From Flavobacterium sp. ACAM 123 (GTDB lineage: Bacteria > Bacteroidota > Bacteroidia > Flavobacteriales > Flavobacteriaceae): a stretch of 63,669 nt of DNA. Positions 39,298 to 46,629 of this stretch are shown one piece after another; the first letter of the stretch is position 1, and the number at the start of each line of letters is the position of its first letter. Made by a program: the position numbers and the translations under genes. Under the pieces are notes generated by a model. The model was not told where the DNA came from. It did no database searches and saw only the letters and a program-made list of their open reading frames with translations. The stretch spans positions 1 to 63,669 of the forward strand of contig NZ_AJXL01000005.1 in NCBI RefSeq assembly GCF_000264055.1, in the 5' to 3' direction.

Positions 39298-40656
39298 ATG
39301 AGGATTAAACAATTGAAGGTCGAGTACTATTTACCCCCTTCCAAACTTGAACTAAAATACAGATCTACACCTGAAAGTGTATATGTAAAAATCCATTTGC
39401 CGCCATATATTGAAGATGGCAAAAAAAAATATAGACCATACCGATTTTCAATATGCAAGGTTATACCGCAATATTTTGGAAAAGTGGAGGAAAACTATAA
39501 GTATGACATTATCACTGTTCATAACAATAGATTAAACAATTCCCCTTTTAGAGACGCAAGTGGGAAAATCAATGATGCATTAGATGAGATTAGTAAACAA
39601 TATGGTTATAATTTGCCCAATAACGATATTTTAATTAACGAAATTAATCGTTTAATTGGGCGAGGTCAACAAGAAGTGGAAGTTCCAAATGCGACTGAAG
39701 AGGTAAAGAGTATTTGTTTGATTACTGCAGTAAATGAGCGATATCATAAAATGGTTACTATAAGTAAACAAAATCGACTTGATTCTTGTTCAGAACACAC
39801 GATTCATTCTTATAGGAGTATGGTGCTCAACATCCAAAAGTACCACGATGACAATGGTGCAGTTAACTTGTTGAAATTGACAAATGATCAATGGGATGCG
39901 ATGTGGGAAGTGATTTTAACGTATAAAAAGGGTGTTGGTAATTATAAGTTTACGACTCTGCGGTTACAACAAAAGCAATTGCGGGCTATGTTAAAGAAAA
40001 GACCGAATGGCGACCTACCTCTTTTAAATTTAAATGATGATTTGTTTAATATGGATAAAGATCCAATTAATGAGCACACACAAATATTTTTTACAGAAAA
40101 TGAATTGAAGGTTCTGATAAAAGCATCCTTTGATCATCCGGACATGGAATATGCAAGAAAATATTTAATCATTGCGTCGCTGACGGGCCAGCGTTATCAA
40201 AGTATGAAGAATATGTCTAATTGTAAAATTGTATGGAATGCTCAATATGGATTCTTTTATGCCCATTTTGAACATATTAAGACGGGTACACACTGTTATT
40301 GCCCATTGTTTGATGACGTTGTAAAATTGTGCCCTGATAATGTCTTTTTGAATTTTGACAAGACTAATCAAAATTCTCAATATTGGATTGACAAGGTAGT
40401 CGTTGAATTAGGTTTAAAAAAAGGTATAAATATATCTTCACATACATGTAAAAAAACGTTTGTATCGCTTCTTAAACCCTATAGAATTACAAATGAAACA
40501 CTGTCTTTGGTAACACATCCAGACGTAGAGTATAGCGAAAGTTGTGTTGGGGATTATGATAAGTCTGATTTAATTTACAAGTCTGAAACCTTTTATGAGG
40601 CAACCAAAGGTATAGTTGATAAATATCCTGATACAGTATTTAGGTACGGAAAATAA
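39298..40656 (+). CDS. int: tyrosine recombinase (integrase)
   Basis: The 452-residue integrase of the element has an N-terminal arm/SAM-like part (about 1-220) and a catalytic domain with R299 (SLTGQRYQSM), K328 in the beta-hairpin (HIKTGTHC), H382 with K385 (SHTCKKTF), H407 (VTHPDVE) and nucleophile Y420 (GDYDKSD). The box II residue is Lys where Arg is the rule (HxxR). It is encoded just inside attL and reads inward, as expected for an integrase. It most resembles the large, divergent recombinases of Bacteroidota islands. The start ATG at 39298 follows an AT-rich leader. Confidence 0.9.
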   Translation: MRIKQLKVEYYLPPSKLELKYRSTPESVYVKIHLPPYIEDGKKKYRPYRFSICKVIPQYFGKVEENYKYDIITVHNNRLNNSPFRDASGKINDALDEISKQYGYNLPNNDILINEINRLIGRGQQEVEVPNATEEVKSICLITAVNERYHKMVTISKQNRLDSCSEHTIHSYRSMVLNIQKYHDDNGAVNLLKLTNDQWDAMWEVILTYKKGVGNYKFTTLRLQQKQLRAMLKKRPNGDLPLLNLNDDLFNMDKDPINEHTQIFFTENELKVLIKASFDHPDMEYARKYLIIASLTGQRYQSMKNMSNCKIVWNAQYGFFYAHFEHIKTGTHCYCPLFDDVVKLCPDNVFLNFDKTNQNSQYWIDKVVVELGLKKGINISSHTCKKTFVSLLKPYRITNETLSLVTHPDVEYSESCVGDYDKSDLIYKSETFYEATKGIVDKYPDTVFRYGK

Positions 40657-40676
40657 TAGGTGAGTAAAGTATCTTC

Positions 40677-40733
40677 ACTATCAGGATATGAGGCTATCAT
40701 AGCATGATAGTGAACTATTCTTGCTGTGATAGC
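40677..40733. promoter_or_regulatory. cluster of CTATCA/TGATAG sites
   Basis: Four copies lie within 57 bases: CACTATCA (40677-40684), GCTATCAT (40693-40700), ATGATAGTG (40704-40712) and TGATAGC (40727-40733). The second and third form CTATCAT-AGC-ATGATAG, and the first and third pair as CACTATCA/TGATAGTG. This is the shape of an operator for a dimeric regulator, between the integrase gene and the repeat-protein array. Confidence 0.5.
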
Positions 40734-40847
40734 TAAGTTAGCATGCCCACAATTGAGGAGCATAGTATCGCAGGTGCTGAGTATGTTTATCATAAAAAGG
40801 AATAAAACATTGATTAGTATTAAATTAACAGTTAGAAAGAGCTACGT

Positions 40848-41635
40848 ATGACTAGAGCGGAAATTATCTCAGTATGTCAAGAATACAATATTACCAACTA
40901 CTTAATCAACAAGGATGGGACCGTCGATGTTTTTGGCGATGTAAATTTAGGCTCATGCAATTTGAACAAGATACCTCTACTATTCAATCACATATATGGT
41001 GAATTTATAGTCAGTGATAATTTTTTAACTTCACTTTTTGGATGTCCCAATGAAGTTGGCGGTGATTTTTCTTGCAATATAAATCAGCTGACTTCTTTAG
41101 AGTATGCGCCACTAGTAGTCGGGGGAGGGTACAGATGCGAGGATAATTTACTAGTATCAATTGCTGGTTCCCCCGATCAAATAAAAAAAGAATTTTTTGT
41201 TACTCTAATCGATTGATCGACTTAGTGGGTGGTCCTGCCTTAGTAGAGGGGGATTTTTACTGTCACAGTAACCAGTTGTTAACATTAAAAGGCGCACCAG
41301 TCACCGTTAACGGCGACATGCACATAGGCAATAACCCCCTAATGAACCTTGTAGGTTGTCCTAAATTAGTGAAGAAAGATCTTTATATCTCTGACAATAT
41401 ATTGTCATTGTATAGCGGCGACACTGATCTTATTGTAAAAGAAGACGTTTATCTTATAAACGATTATCCAGCAAATAGGAATGTGCGGCTGCCCCAACAA
41501 ATAATCGACAACCACGCTAAAATTAGAATTATCTTGAAGTATCAACAATACTTCGAGGTATGGAACGAAAATCAATCGCTAAATCAAGAAAATTTTGATA
41601 TATTTATTGATGAGATTAATGATGGGTTACTTTAA
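40848..41635 (+). pseudogene. 21-residue-repeat (leucine-rich-like) protein A, frameshifted
   Basis: This is the first of four related genes. The N-terminus MTRAEIISVCQEYNITNYLINKDGTVDVFGDV matches the others, then repeat units of about 21 residues follow (CPNEVGGDFSCNINQLTSLEYA). The frame stops at 41216, but the next frame continues the repeat exactly (FCYSNRLIDLVGGPALVEGDFYCHSNQLLTLKGA) and ends in FEVWNENQS and IDEINDGLL like the paralogues. One T missing from the run at 41193-41198 explains it. Restored length is about 262 residues. A TTG at 41213 could start the second half but this is unlikely to be real. Function unknown; see findings. Confidence 0.75.
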
Positions 41636-41925
41636 AATAGTTGTCTTTAATTTGTATTTAACAGGTGATAAGTTAGAATTACATCTTATAATAAATTGAG
41701 CGTCACAAGCTACTCTATATGTCATCGTACGAAAAAAAACAATACCATGAAAGCCATCCGATGATTGATGATCATTATTGTCCTCATCATTATTAGACAC
41801 TATGTAATCCTTGTCATAATTCCATTCACATTTAGATGATTTCGGCAACTTTGATTTCTTGGTATCTACATTACTTACTAACACTAAATCTTCTATTACA
41901 GTATTATGAAGCTGGTGCAAAGGCT
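41636..41925. other. AT-rich stretch between repeat gene A and the recombinase tail
   Basis: About 290 bases. A minus-strand frame (41627-41920, 97 codons) has low-complexity Asn/Asp content and no recognised domain, so I do not call it. No promoter was identified. Confidence 0.25.
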
Positions 41926-42102
41926 ATGCAAAATCGTATAAAGAATGATGATAACATTAATAAGGCTTGGGCATTCGCCAATGCACTCAAAGCTAATGGG
42001 ATGAATGGTGTTGAAATCACTGCAATGTTAAATGAACATGGGTACAAGACTTCAAGAGGTTGTCAATATTATCATCAAACAACAATGCGATTACTTAAAT
42101 AA
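41926..42102 (+). CDS. resolvase/serine-recombinase tail-like small protein
   Basis: The 58-residue frame from ATG 41926 reads NINKAWAFANALKANGMNGVEITAMLNEHGYKTSRG, then YYHQTTMRLLK. This is the pattern of the helix-turn-helix near the end of serine recombinases (A..LR..G.s...Ia..LN..G..T.rG..w....v.rlL). No catalytic N-terminal domain is present: the frame upstream is open but shows no recombinase signature. It is either a relic of a recombinase gene or a stand-alone DNA-binding protein. Its place in the repeat-protein array makes a regulatory or rearrangement role conceivable, but this is a guess. Confidence 0.5.
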   Translation: MQNRIKNDDNINKAWAFANALKANGMNGVEITAMLNEHGYKTSRGCQYYHQTTMRLLK

Positions 42103-42135
42103 TTCTAATGATTCTAATAATTTAAGGCATCTAAG

Positions 42136-42154
42136 GCACGAGCGATAGCGAGTG
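42136..42154 (+). repeat. array repeat, copy 1
   Basis: GCACGAGCGATAGCGAGTG lies between the recombinase-tail frame and repeat gene B. The same 19 bases recur at 43648-43666, an inverted copy lies at 44360-44377 and a variant at 44488-44506. Confidence 0.6.
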
Positions 42155-42344
42155 CACAATACAATATTTCAAATAATACTAGGATATCTGAATTGATTAA
42201 ATTGTATTTGCATCTTTATTATCTGTTAGTGCTTACTAACATCGATATGTACTTATATTTTTCCTACTTAGGGAACGTTTAGCGAGAATTATTATACATG
42301 ATACAGTATCATGTAGTACTCTATGCTTTTTAATATATAGTAAT

Positions 42345-42965
42345 ATGGATAATAATACGAAAATTGCAGAAAAGGAAATTGTAGAAATCTGCCAAGAATA
42401 TGATATAATGAATTACTACATCAATCCGGATGGGTCAATTGATGTAGATGGTGATGTTGATTTATCAGGTAAGCGATTACGACAATTACCGCTTAAATTT
42501 GGTAAAGTTAGTGGGGATTTTGATTTTGACGATAATTACATAAGTACATTAGAGGATTGTCCTAGTGTAGTGGGTGGGAATTTTTATTGTTCTGATAATG
42601 AATTAACTTCCTTAGAGGGTGGACCGAGTAAAGTGGGTGGACATTTTTATTGCGATTGTAATATTTTGGCTTCATTAGAGTTTTGTCCAATTGAAGTGGG
42701 TGGGGATTTTAATTGTTATTATAATGAAATAACTTCATTAGAGCATTGTCCTGGTGTAGTGAGTGGGGATTTTAAATGTTCCGCAAATGTTTTGACTTCA
42801 TTAGAGTTTTGTCCGAGTAAAGTGGATGGGGATTTTGATTGCCGTAATAATGATATATCGATACGTGATTTAGTTGAATTACAATGTAATATAGGGGGTA
42901 AGATATATTCTGACCATACGCCAGAAGAAATAAGAATGGCAACTATTGATTATATCTTAAAGTAA
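42345..42965 (+). CDS. 21-residue-repeat (leucine-rich-like) protein B
   Basis: The 206-residue protein starts TKIAEKEIVEICQEYDIMNYYINPDGSIDVDGDVDL, shared with paralogues A, C and D. It then has about five units of the pattern CP..VGG.F.C..N.LTSLE (from CPSVVGGNFYCSDNELTSLEGG to CPSKVDGDFDCRNND). The 21-residue spacing with Leu/Val and Cys/Asn at fixed positions suggests a leucine-rich-repeat-type solenoid, and similar repeats occur in phage and mobile-element proteins. The C-terminal tail (IDYILK) is shorter than in C and D and lacks FEVWYQG. No signal peptide. Possible role: recognising variable partners; unproven. Confidence 0.8.
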   Translation: MDNNTKIAEKEIVEICQEYDIMNYYINPDGSIDVDGDVDLSGKRLRQLPLKFGKVSGDFDFDDNYISTLEDCPSVVGGNFYCSDNELTSLEGGPSKVGGHFYCDCNILASLEFCPIEVGGDFNCYYNEITSLEHCPGVVSGDFKCSANVLTSLEFCPSKVDGDFDCRNNDISIRDLVELQCNIGGKIYSDHTPEEIRMATIDYILK

Positions 42966-43014
42966 TTACACCGCTCACTGCGTTCGCGCCACCCTGAATC
43001 TTATTAATTATCAT

Positions 43015-43608
43015 ATGAAAATCACCGAAAAGGAAATTAAGAAGTTATGTAGACAATACGATATCACTAATTATACAATTAACCAAGACGGCTCTATCGA
43101 TGTTGATGGTGATGTATATTTAGCAGATATGATACTAAAGCGAATACCGCTCAACTTCAATCGAGTCAGTGGTAATTTTATATGCAATCATAATCGGGGA
43201 TTGGTGTCCCTAGATGGTTGTCCTAGTGAAGTGGGTGGGGATTTTATTTGCCATCGCAATCGGTTAACAACTTTAAAGGGCGCACCCACTAAGGTTGGTG
43301 GGTCCTTTAAATGTTATAATAATGTTTTGACTTCATTAGAATATTGTCCTAGTTCAGTGGGTGGTAATTTTGAATGTTATTATAATGAATTAACATCATT
43401 AGAGTTTTGCCCTAGCTCAATTGGTGGTAAACTTGAATGTTGGGGTAACCAATTATCTAAAGAATTCGATGTGTTATTCGACCAATTATCTAAAGAAGAA
43501 AAACGTATATTATTAAAGTATCATCACCAATTCGAAGTATGGTACCAAGGATATAATCATGATAATGCGGTAGAACTTATAGAAGAGATTAAAGATGGGT
43601 TATTGTAA
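43015..43608 (+). CDS. 21-residue-repeat (leucine-rich-like) protein C
   Basis: The 197-residue paralogue of B has N-terminus MKITEKEIKKLCRQYDITNYTINQDGSIDVDGDVYL, then four to five repeat units (DGCPSEVGGDFICHRNRLTTL, GAPTKVGGSFKCYNNVLTSLEYCPSSVGGNFECYYNELTSLEF). It ends with the tail LLKYHHQFEVWYQGYNHDN and IKDGLL. The last 93 bases match those of gene D with four differences, all silent. This points to recent duplication or gene conversion at the ends while the middle diverges. No signal peptide or membrane segment. Function unknown. Confidence 0.8.
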   Translation: MKITEKEIKKLCRQYDITNYTINQDGSIDVDGDVYLADMILKRIPLNFNRVSGNFICNHNRGLVSLDGCPSEVGGDFICHRNRLTTLKGAPTKVGGSFKCYNNVLTSLEYCPSSVGGNFECYYNELTSLEFCPSSIGGKLECWGNQLSKEFDVLFDQLSKEEKRILLKYHHQFEVWYQGYNHDNAVELIEEIKDGLL

Positions 43609-43647
43609 TTACTGGGAATAATTCTGAGTATCTTTAAGTACTCTAAT

Positions 43648-43666
43648 GCACGAGCGATAGCGAGTG
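43648..43666 (+). repeat. array repeat, copy 2
   Basis: GCACGAGCGATAGCGAGTG, identical to the copy at 42136-42154, sits 16 bases before repeat gene D. Confidence 0.6.
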
Positions 43667-43682
43667 TTTAATCTTAATTAGT

Positions 43683-44333
43683 ATGAACAGTCAAAGGATA
43701 CGGCAACTATGTAGTCAATATGATATCACCAATTATTCCATTAACCAAGATGGCTCGATTGATGTAGATGGTGATGTTATCCTAAGCAAGATGAATATCA
43801 TTATGATACCACTTAACTTCAATCGAGTGAGTGGTAATTTTATTTGTTCATATAATCAATTGACTTCCTTGAAAAATGCACCAAGGATAGTTGGCGAGTC
43901 TTTCGGGTGTCGAATCAATCTATTAACATCATTAGAGCATTGCCCTAAAATAATTGGTGGTAGTTTTAATTGTGGGAAAAATCGATTAACTTCATTGAAA
44001 CATTGTCCAAGTGAAATACATGGTGATTATAACATAGAGTATAATAAGTTGACTTCATTGGAATATTCCCCAGCCACTATAGGTGGTAGTATAAGATGTG
44101 AATTTAATCTGTTAACTTCATTAGAGCACATGCCAACTTATAGTGTTGATGGTGATATTGATTATGGTTATAACCACCTACCAATTAACTTCCATGCTAT
44201 CGTTGATGAACTATCTGATCTGGATATGAATGTATTTATAAAGTATCATCACCAATTCGAAGTGTGGTATCAAGGATATAATCACGATAATGCGGTAGAA
44301 CTTATAGAAGAGATAAAAGATGGGTTATTGTAA
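43683..44333 (+). CDS. 21-residue-repeat (leucine-rich-like) protein D
   Basis: The 216-residue last member of the array starts MNSQRIRQLCSQYDITNYSINQDGSIDVDGDVIL. The repeat units (NRVSGNFICSYNQLTSLKNA, HCPKIIGGSFNCGKNRLTSLKH, YSPATIGGSIRCEFNLLTSLEH) follow, then a diverged unit TYSVDGDIDYGYNHLPINF, and the tail KYHHQFEVWYQGYNHDN and IKDGLL shared with C. The C-terminal tail probably forms a separate helical cap, since it is much better conserved than the repeats. Nothing in it suggests catalysis. Together A-D look like a family with constant ends and a variable core. Confidence 0.8.
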   Translation: MNSQRIRQLCSQYDITNYSINQDGSIDVDGDVILSKMNIIMIPLNFNRVSGNFICSYNQLTSLKNAPRIVGESFGCRINLLTSLEHCPKIIGGSFNCGKNRLTSLKHCPSEIHGDYNIEYNKLTSLEYSPATIGGSIRCEFNLLTSLEHMPTYSVDGDIDYGYNHLPINFHAIVDELSDLDMNVFIKYHHQFEVWYQGYNHDNAVELIEEIKDGLL

Positions 44334-44359
44334 TCTGATTTCATATTATCATAAATGAA

Positions 44360-44377
44360 CACTCGCTATCGCTCGTG
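44360..44377 (-). repeat. array repeat, inverted copy
   Basis: CACTCGCTATCGCTCGTG, the reverse complement of the core of the 19-base repeat, lies 26 bases after gene D. Confidence 0.55.
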
Positions 44378-44401
44378 ACCTTAGATTTGATTAATTTTAT
44401 T

Positions 44402-44479
44402 TGATTTGAATAATTGTAATATCTTTGAGTTATTGTAATCTGATTTGAGTAATTGTAATATCTTTGAGTAATTCTAAGC
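44402..44479 (+). repeat. 39-base tandem repeat, two copies
   Basis: TGATTTGA(A/G)TAATTGTAATA begins each unit at 44402 and 44441. The copies differ at a few positions. The stretch is followed by the repeat variant at 44488. Confidence 0.6.
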
Positions 44480-44487
44480 CAATCTAA

Positions 44488-44506
44488 GGCGAGCGATAGC
44501 GAGCGT
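44488..44506 (+). repeat. array repeat, variant copy
   Basis: GGCGAGCGATAGCGAGCG with the core of the 19-base repeat, 10 bases after the tandem repeat ends. Confidence 0.5.
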
Positions 44507-44604
44507 CACATTAAGTAAGTATAATATTACTAAATAATAATAGAGGCTTATATAGTCTCTATTTAATTATAATTGTGTTAGTATACAAATACTGTTATCG
44601 CGTC

Positions 44605-44793
44605 TTAAACGAGCTTGTTTAAAGCCGTAATGCTAATTATCAGTCCTTTACTATAGTTGAATAAGATTGTCTCACCATAATCTGAATTGATATATACCAT
44701 ATCATCACCATTGTGACGAAAGAAACTACTAATCTGCAATATCCCATCTAAGACAGCTGCATCAATCTGATTTCTTATTTTAACATTATCCAT
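44605..44793 (-). CDS. small hypothetical protein downstream of the polymerase-like gene
   Basis: The 62-residue minus-strand frame reads MDNVKIRNQIDAAVLDGILQISSFFRHNGDDMVYINSDYGETILFN. It starts 8 bases after the stop of another small frame (44802-44945) with an AT-rich leader ahead of ATG. I recognise no family. It is at the end of a minus-strand unit with the polymerase-like gene and might be a late or regulatory small protein. Its reality rests on frame quality and context only. Confidence 0.5.
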   Translation of the reverse strand: MDNVKIRNQIDAAVLDGILQISSFFRHNGDDMVYINSDYGETILFNYSKGLIISITALNKLV

Positions 44794-44801
44794 TTTTAAT
44801 A

Positions 44802-44945
44802 TTATTTTATAGTATATATTAAAATTGGAATACCTCTATTCATCCCATTAATTTCAATCATTGTATTGAATAATTCCCCATCCTTTATTACACCGGGAAT
44901 CCCTTTGTAATAGTTTATCTCTTCTGATTTAGCTTTTGATGACAT
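44802..44945 (-). CDS. small hypothetical protein, 47 residues
   Basis: The frame from ATG 44945 reads MSSKAKSEEINYYKGIPGV then DGELFNTMIEINGMN and IPILIYTIK before TAA at 44802. An A/G-rich leader (AGGAAAGGAAAT) precedes the start. It lies between the polymerase-like gene terminator and the 62-residue gene. Short and without recognised domain, but its spacing and codon use look coding. Confidence 0.45.
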   Translation of the reverse strand: MSSKAKSEEINYYKGIPGVIKDGELFNTMIEINGMNRGIPILIYTIK

Positions 44946-44963
44946 ATTTCCTTTCCTATTTTT

Positions 44964-44991
44964 ACCAAAAAAACCTCTAATTGTAGAGGTT
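44964..44991 (-). terminator. terminator after the polymerase-like gene
   Basis: On the minus strand AACCTCTA and TAGAGGTT form a hairpin (44972-44979 with 44984-44991, loop of four) followed by seven T. It lies 8 bases past the stop at 44999. Confidence 0.75.
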
Positions 44992-44998
44992 TGTGGGG

Positions 44999-46357
44999 TT
45001 ATTTATTTTTGATTTTACATTTGAAATCCCTTTCATCAAATATTCTTTGCATTAATTCCAATGTTCTATCATAGTCTACTGGTCTTACTCTTATCGAATC
45101 ATGAATCGAAAGGCATGGAATTCTTTTTGCACAGATCATAGCAAGTACAGTAGTTATCATAAGGGAACTTTCCGCATTTTGTAGCATAATTGAAAAGGCG
45201 GCGTACCCATTTTTTTGCTTAAATTCAGTAATTGATTGCATTAATATCGGGAAAATCTTGTTTAACACCTTTGGGTGATTTCTTTCTCTACCAAAGTTGG
45301 CTAGCATCATGTATTTCTTTGCCGCCAATCTTCCTTCGTCACCTTCTAGTCCTAATTCTTCCATTATTAATTCATATAAATATCCTTCTTGTGCTGCTTT
45401 GATAAAATTATCATCCATTGGGAAGTTACTGATGTTACTTAGGAAGGCAAACTGGCTATTAACCAAGTCAATTTCAACTGTTTTTACCCCTTTTAATGAC
45501 ACATATTCGAACAATTCGCTCGCTATACAGGTTAAATTGTGATCGAGTCGCTTATTTGTCTTGTTTCTAGAGCAGTACCATTCTTTATTTTGAATTTTTC
45601 TCACATTATATGTGTGTAATATTATCAAATCCGTTCTTTTTCTGTCTATGAATGATTTGACACTATCTATATAAAAATTGTCATTGAATTTAATCAGAGC
45701 TTTATTGTGTCGAACGGCTTCATTTAACCAATAATCTCTTGATGCAGGTATCTCTTTACCATCAATTAGAATAGTCACGGTAGGATCAGTGATTTCATCG
45801 CCAATTAAAATGTTTGACAATTTTTCTTCTACCATCTTTGGAATGAAATTATATACACCATGTGAGATTGTTATCATATCAAAATTTGGTTTCATTTTTT
45901 GATATAATATTTTTTTGTCAGTACTATCGAAATGTTCGAAATATGTAAATGAGATTGGTGAATTGTATATTAAGTCCGGGTGGAATTTATAATGCTTAGG
46001 TCTCGGTTTTGGTGTGATTTCTAGGCCATCACCACCTATCTTTTTATTAGTATCATTGTTGTTGAATATATATTTACCATCAGTAATTAAAATACCATTG
46101 TTGTTTAGTTCTTTCATGATTGATGACCGTATTTTCGGTGTTGGTATTATTTTTATTATGAATGATTTTCGTAGTGGTATCTCTTTGGTGAAATCTACCG
46201 CACTATTAAATGTGCTTGTGTAGATGTTAAAAACCTCATAACATAAGATTTTTGAGTAACTCTTTAAGGTGGCTATGTTTTTTGCAGAACCAAGGAATGG
46301 AATTTGTTCAATCTTTTGATTTAGGCTTGTCATTAACAGATGATTGTAATTGTACAT
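44999..46357 (-). CDS. divergent palm-domain polymerase-like protein
   Basis: The 452-residue protein has three ordered motifs like those of family A DNA polymerases and T7-type RNA polymerases: a motif A-like TVEIDLVNSQFAFL with D297 and S301-Q302; a motif B-like RLAAKKYMMLANFGRER with K347/K348, F355, G356; and a motif C-like CLSIHDSIRV with H419, D420, S421. A helix QNAESSLM precedes motif C. The first 280 residues (with a hydrophilic start and several positively charged segments) match nothing I know. I infer a nucleic-acid polymerase or primase-polymerase for the element; this needs structure comparison. The gene starts at the edge of a structured 1.15 kb non-coding region and has its own terminator. 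Confidence 0.6.
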   Translation of the reverse strand: MYNYNHLLMTSLNQKIEQIPFLGSAKNIATLKSYSKILCYEVFNIYTSTFNSAVDFTKEIPLRKSFIIKIIPTPKIRSSIMKELNNNGILITDGKYIFNNNDTNKKIGGDGLEITPKPRPKHYKFHPDLIYNSPISFTYFEHFDSTDKKILYQKMKPNFDMITISHGVYNFIPKMVEEKLSNILIGDEITDPTVTILIDGKEIPASRDYWLNEAVRHNKALIKFNDNFYIDSVKSFIDRKRTDLIILHTYNVRKIQNKEWYCSRNKTNKRLDHNLTCIASELFEYVSLKGVKTVEIDLVNSQFAFLSNISNFPMDDNFIKAAQEGYLYELIMEELGLEGDEGRLAAKKYMMLANFGRERNHPKVLNKIFPILMQSITEFKQKNGYAAFSIMLQNAESSLMITTVLAMICAKRIPCLSIHDSIRVRPVDYDRTLELMQRIFDERDFKCKIKNK

Positions 46358-46435
46358 TGCTTTTAGTGTTTTTTTTTTTTATTTGTTTTAGAATTATATA
46401 AGTCTTAATATCTAATGCTATTTGTGTTTTTTTAG

Positions 46436-46475
46436 AGAGGTACACTACCAGGGCTAATTACTTCCCTGGACCTCT
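46436..46475. other. two-stage hairpin upstream of the polymerase-like gene
   Basis: AGAGGT (46436-46441) pairs with ACCTCT (46470-46475), and inside it CCAGGG (46448-46453) pairs with CCCTGG (46464-46469). A six-base one-sided bulge (46442-46447) separates them and no T run follows, so it is not a simple terminator. Confidence 0.5.
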
Positions 46476-46610
46476 GTTAGAGTTATATGATTGATTAGCT
46501 ATAAAGTTTACAGTCAATTGAAATTTCTACACTTTATATATTATAGTTTCAGACTCGTTTTCTATTATCTATATTTATTACAGTTAGCAGTATGACTTAT
46601 CTTAGAACGT

Positions 46611-46629
46611 TGCCCGTTTGGGTCGGGCA
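46611..46629. other. GC-rich hairpin in the non-coding region
   Basis: TGCCCG (46611-46616) pairs with CGGGCA (46624-46629), loop TTTGGGT. It stands out in very AT-rich DNA. Confidence 0.4.

Noticed and set aside
41213..41635. Second half of repeat gene A as a separate gene from TTG
   Set aside because: Frame comparison shows it continues the first half after a one-base slip in a T run.
41627..41920. 97-codon minus frame in the array
   Set aside because: Asn/Asp-rich low-complexity sequence with no domain and no evident start context.
40848..44333. CRISPR-like interpretation of the repeated gene array
   Set aside because: The repeats are coding, 63 bases per unit and diverged, without spacers or cas genes.
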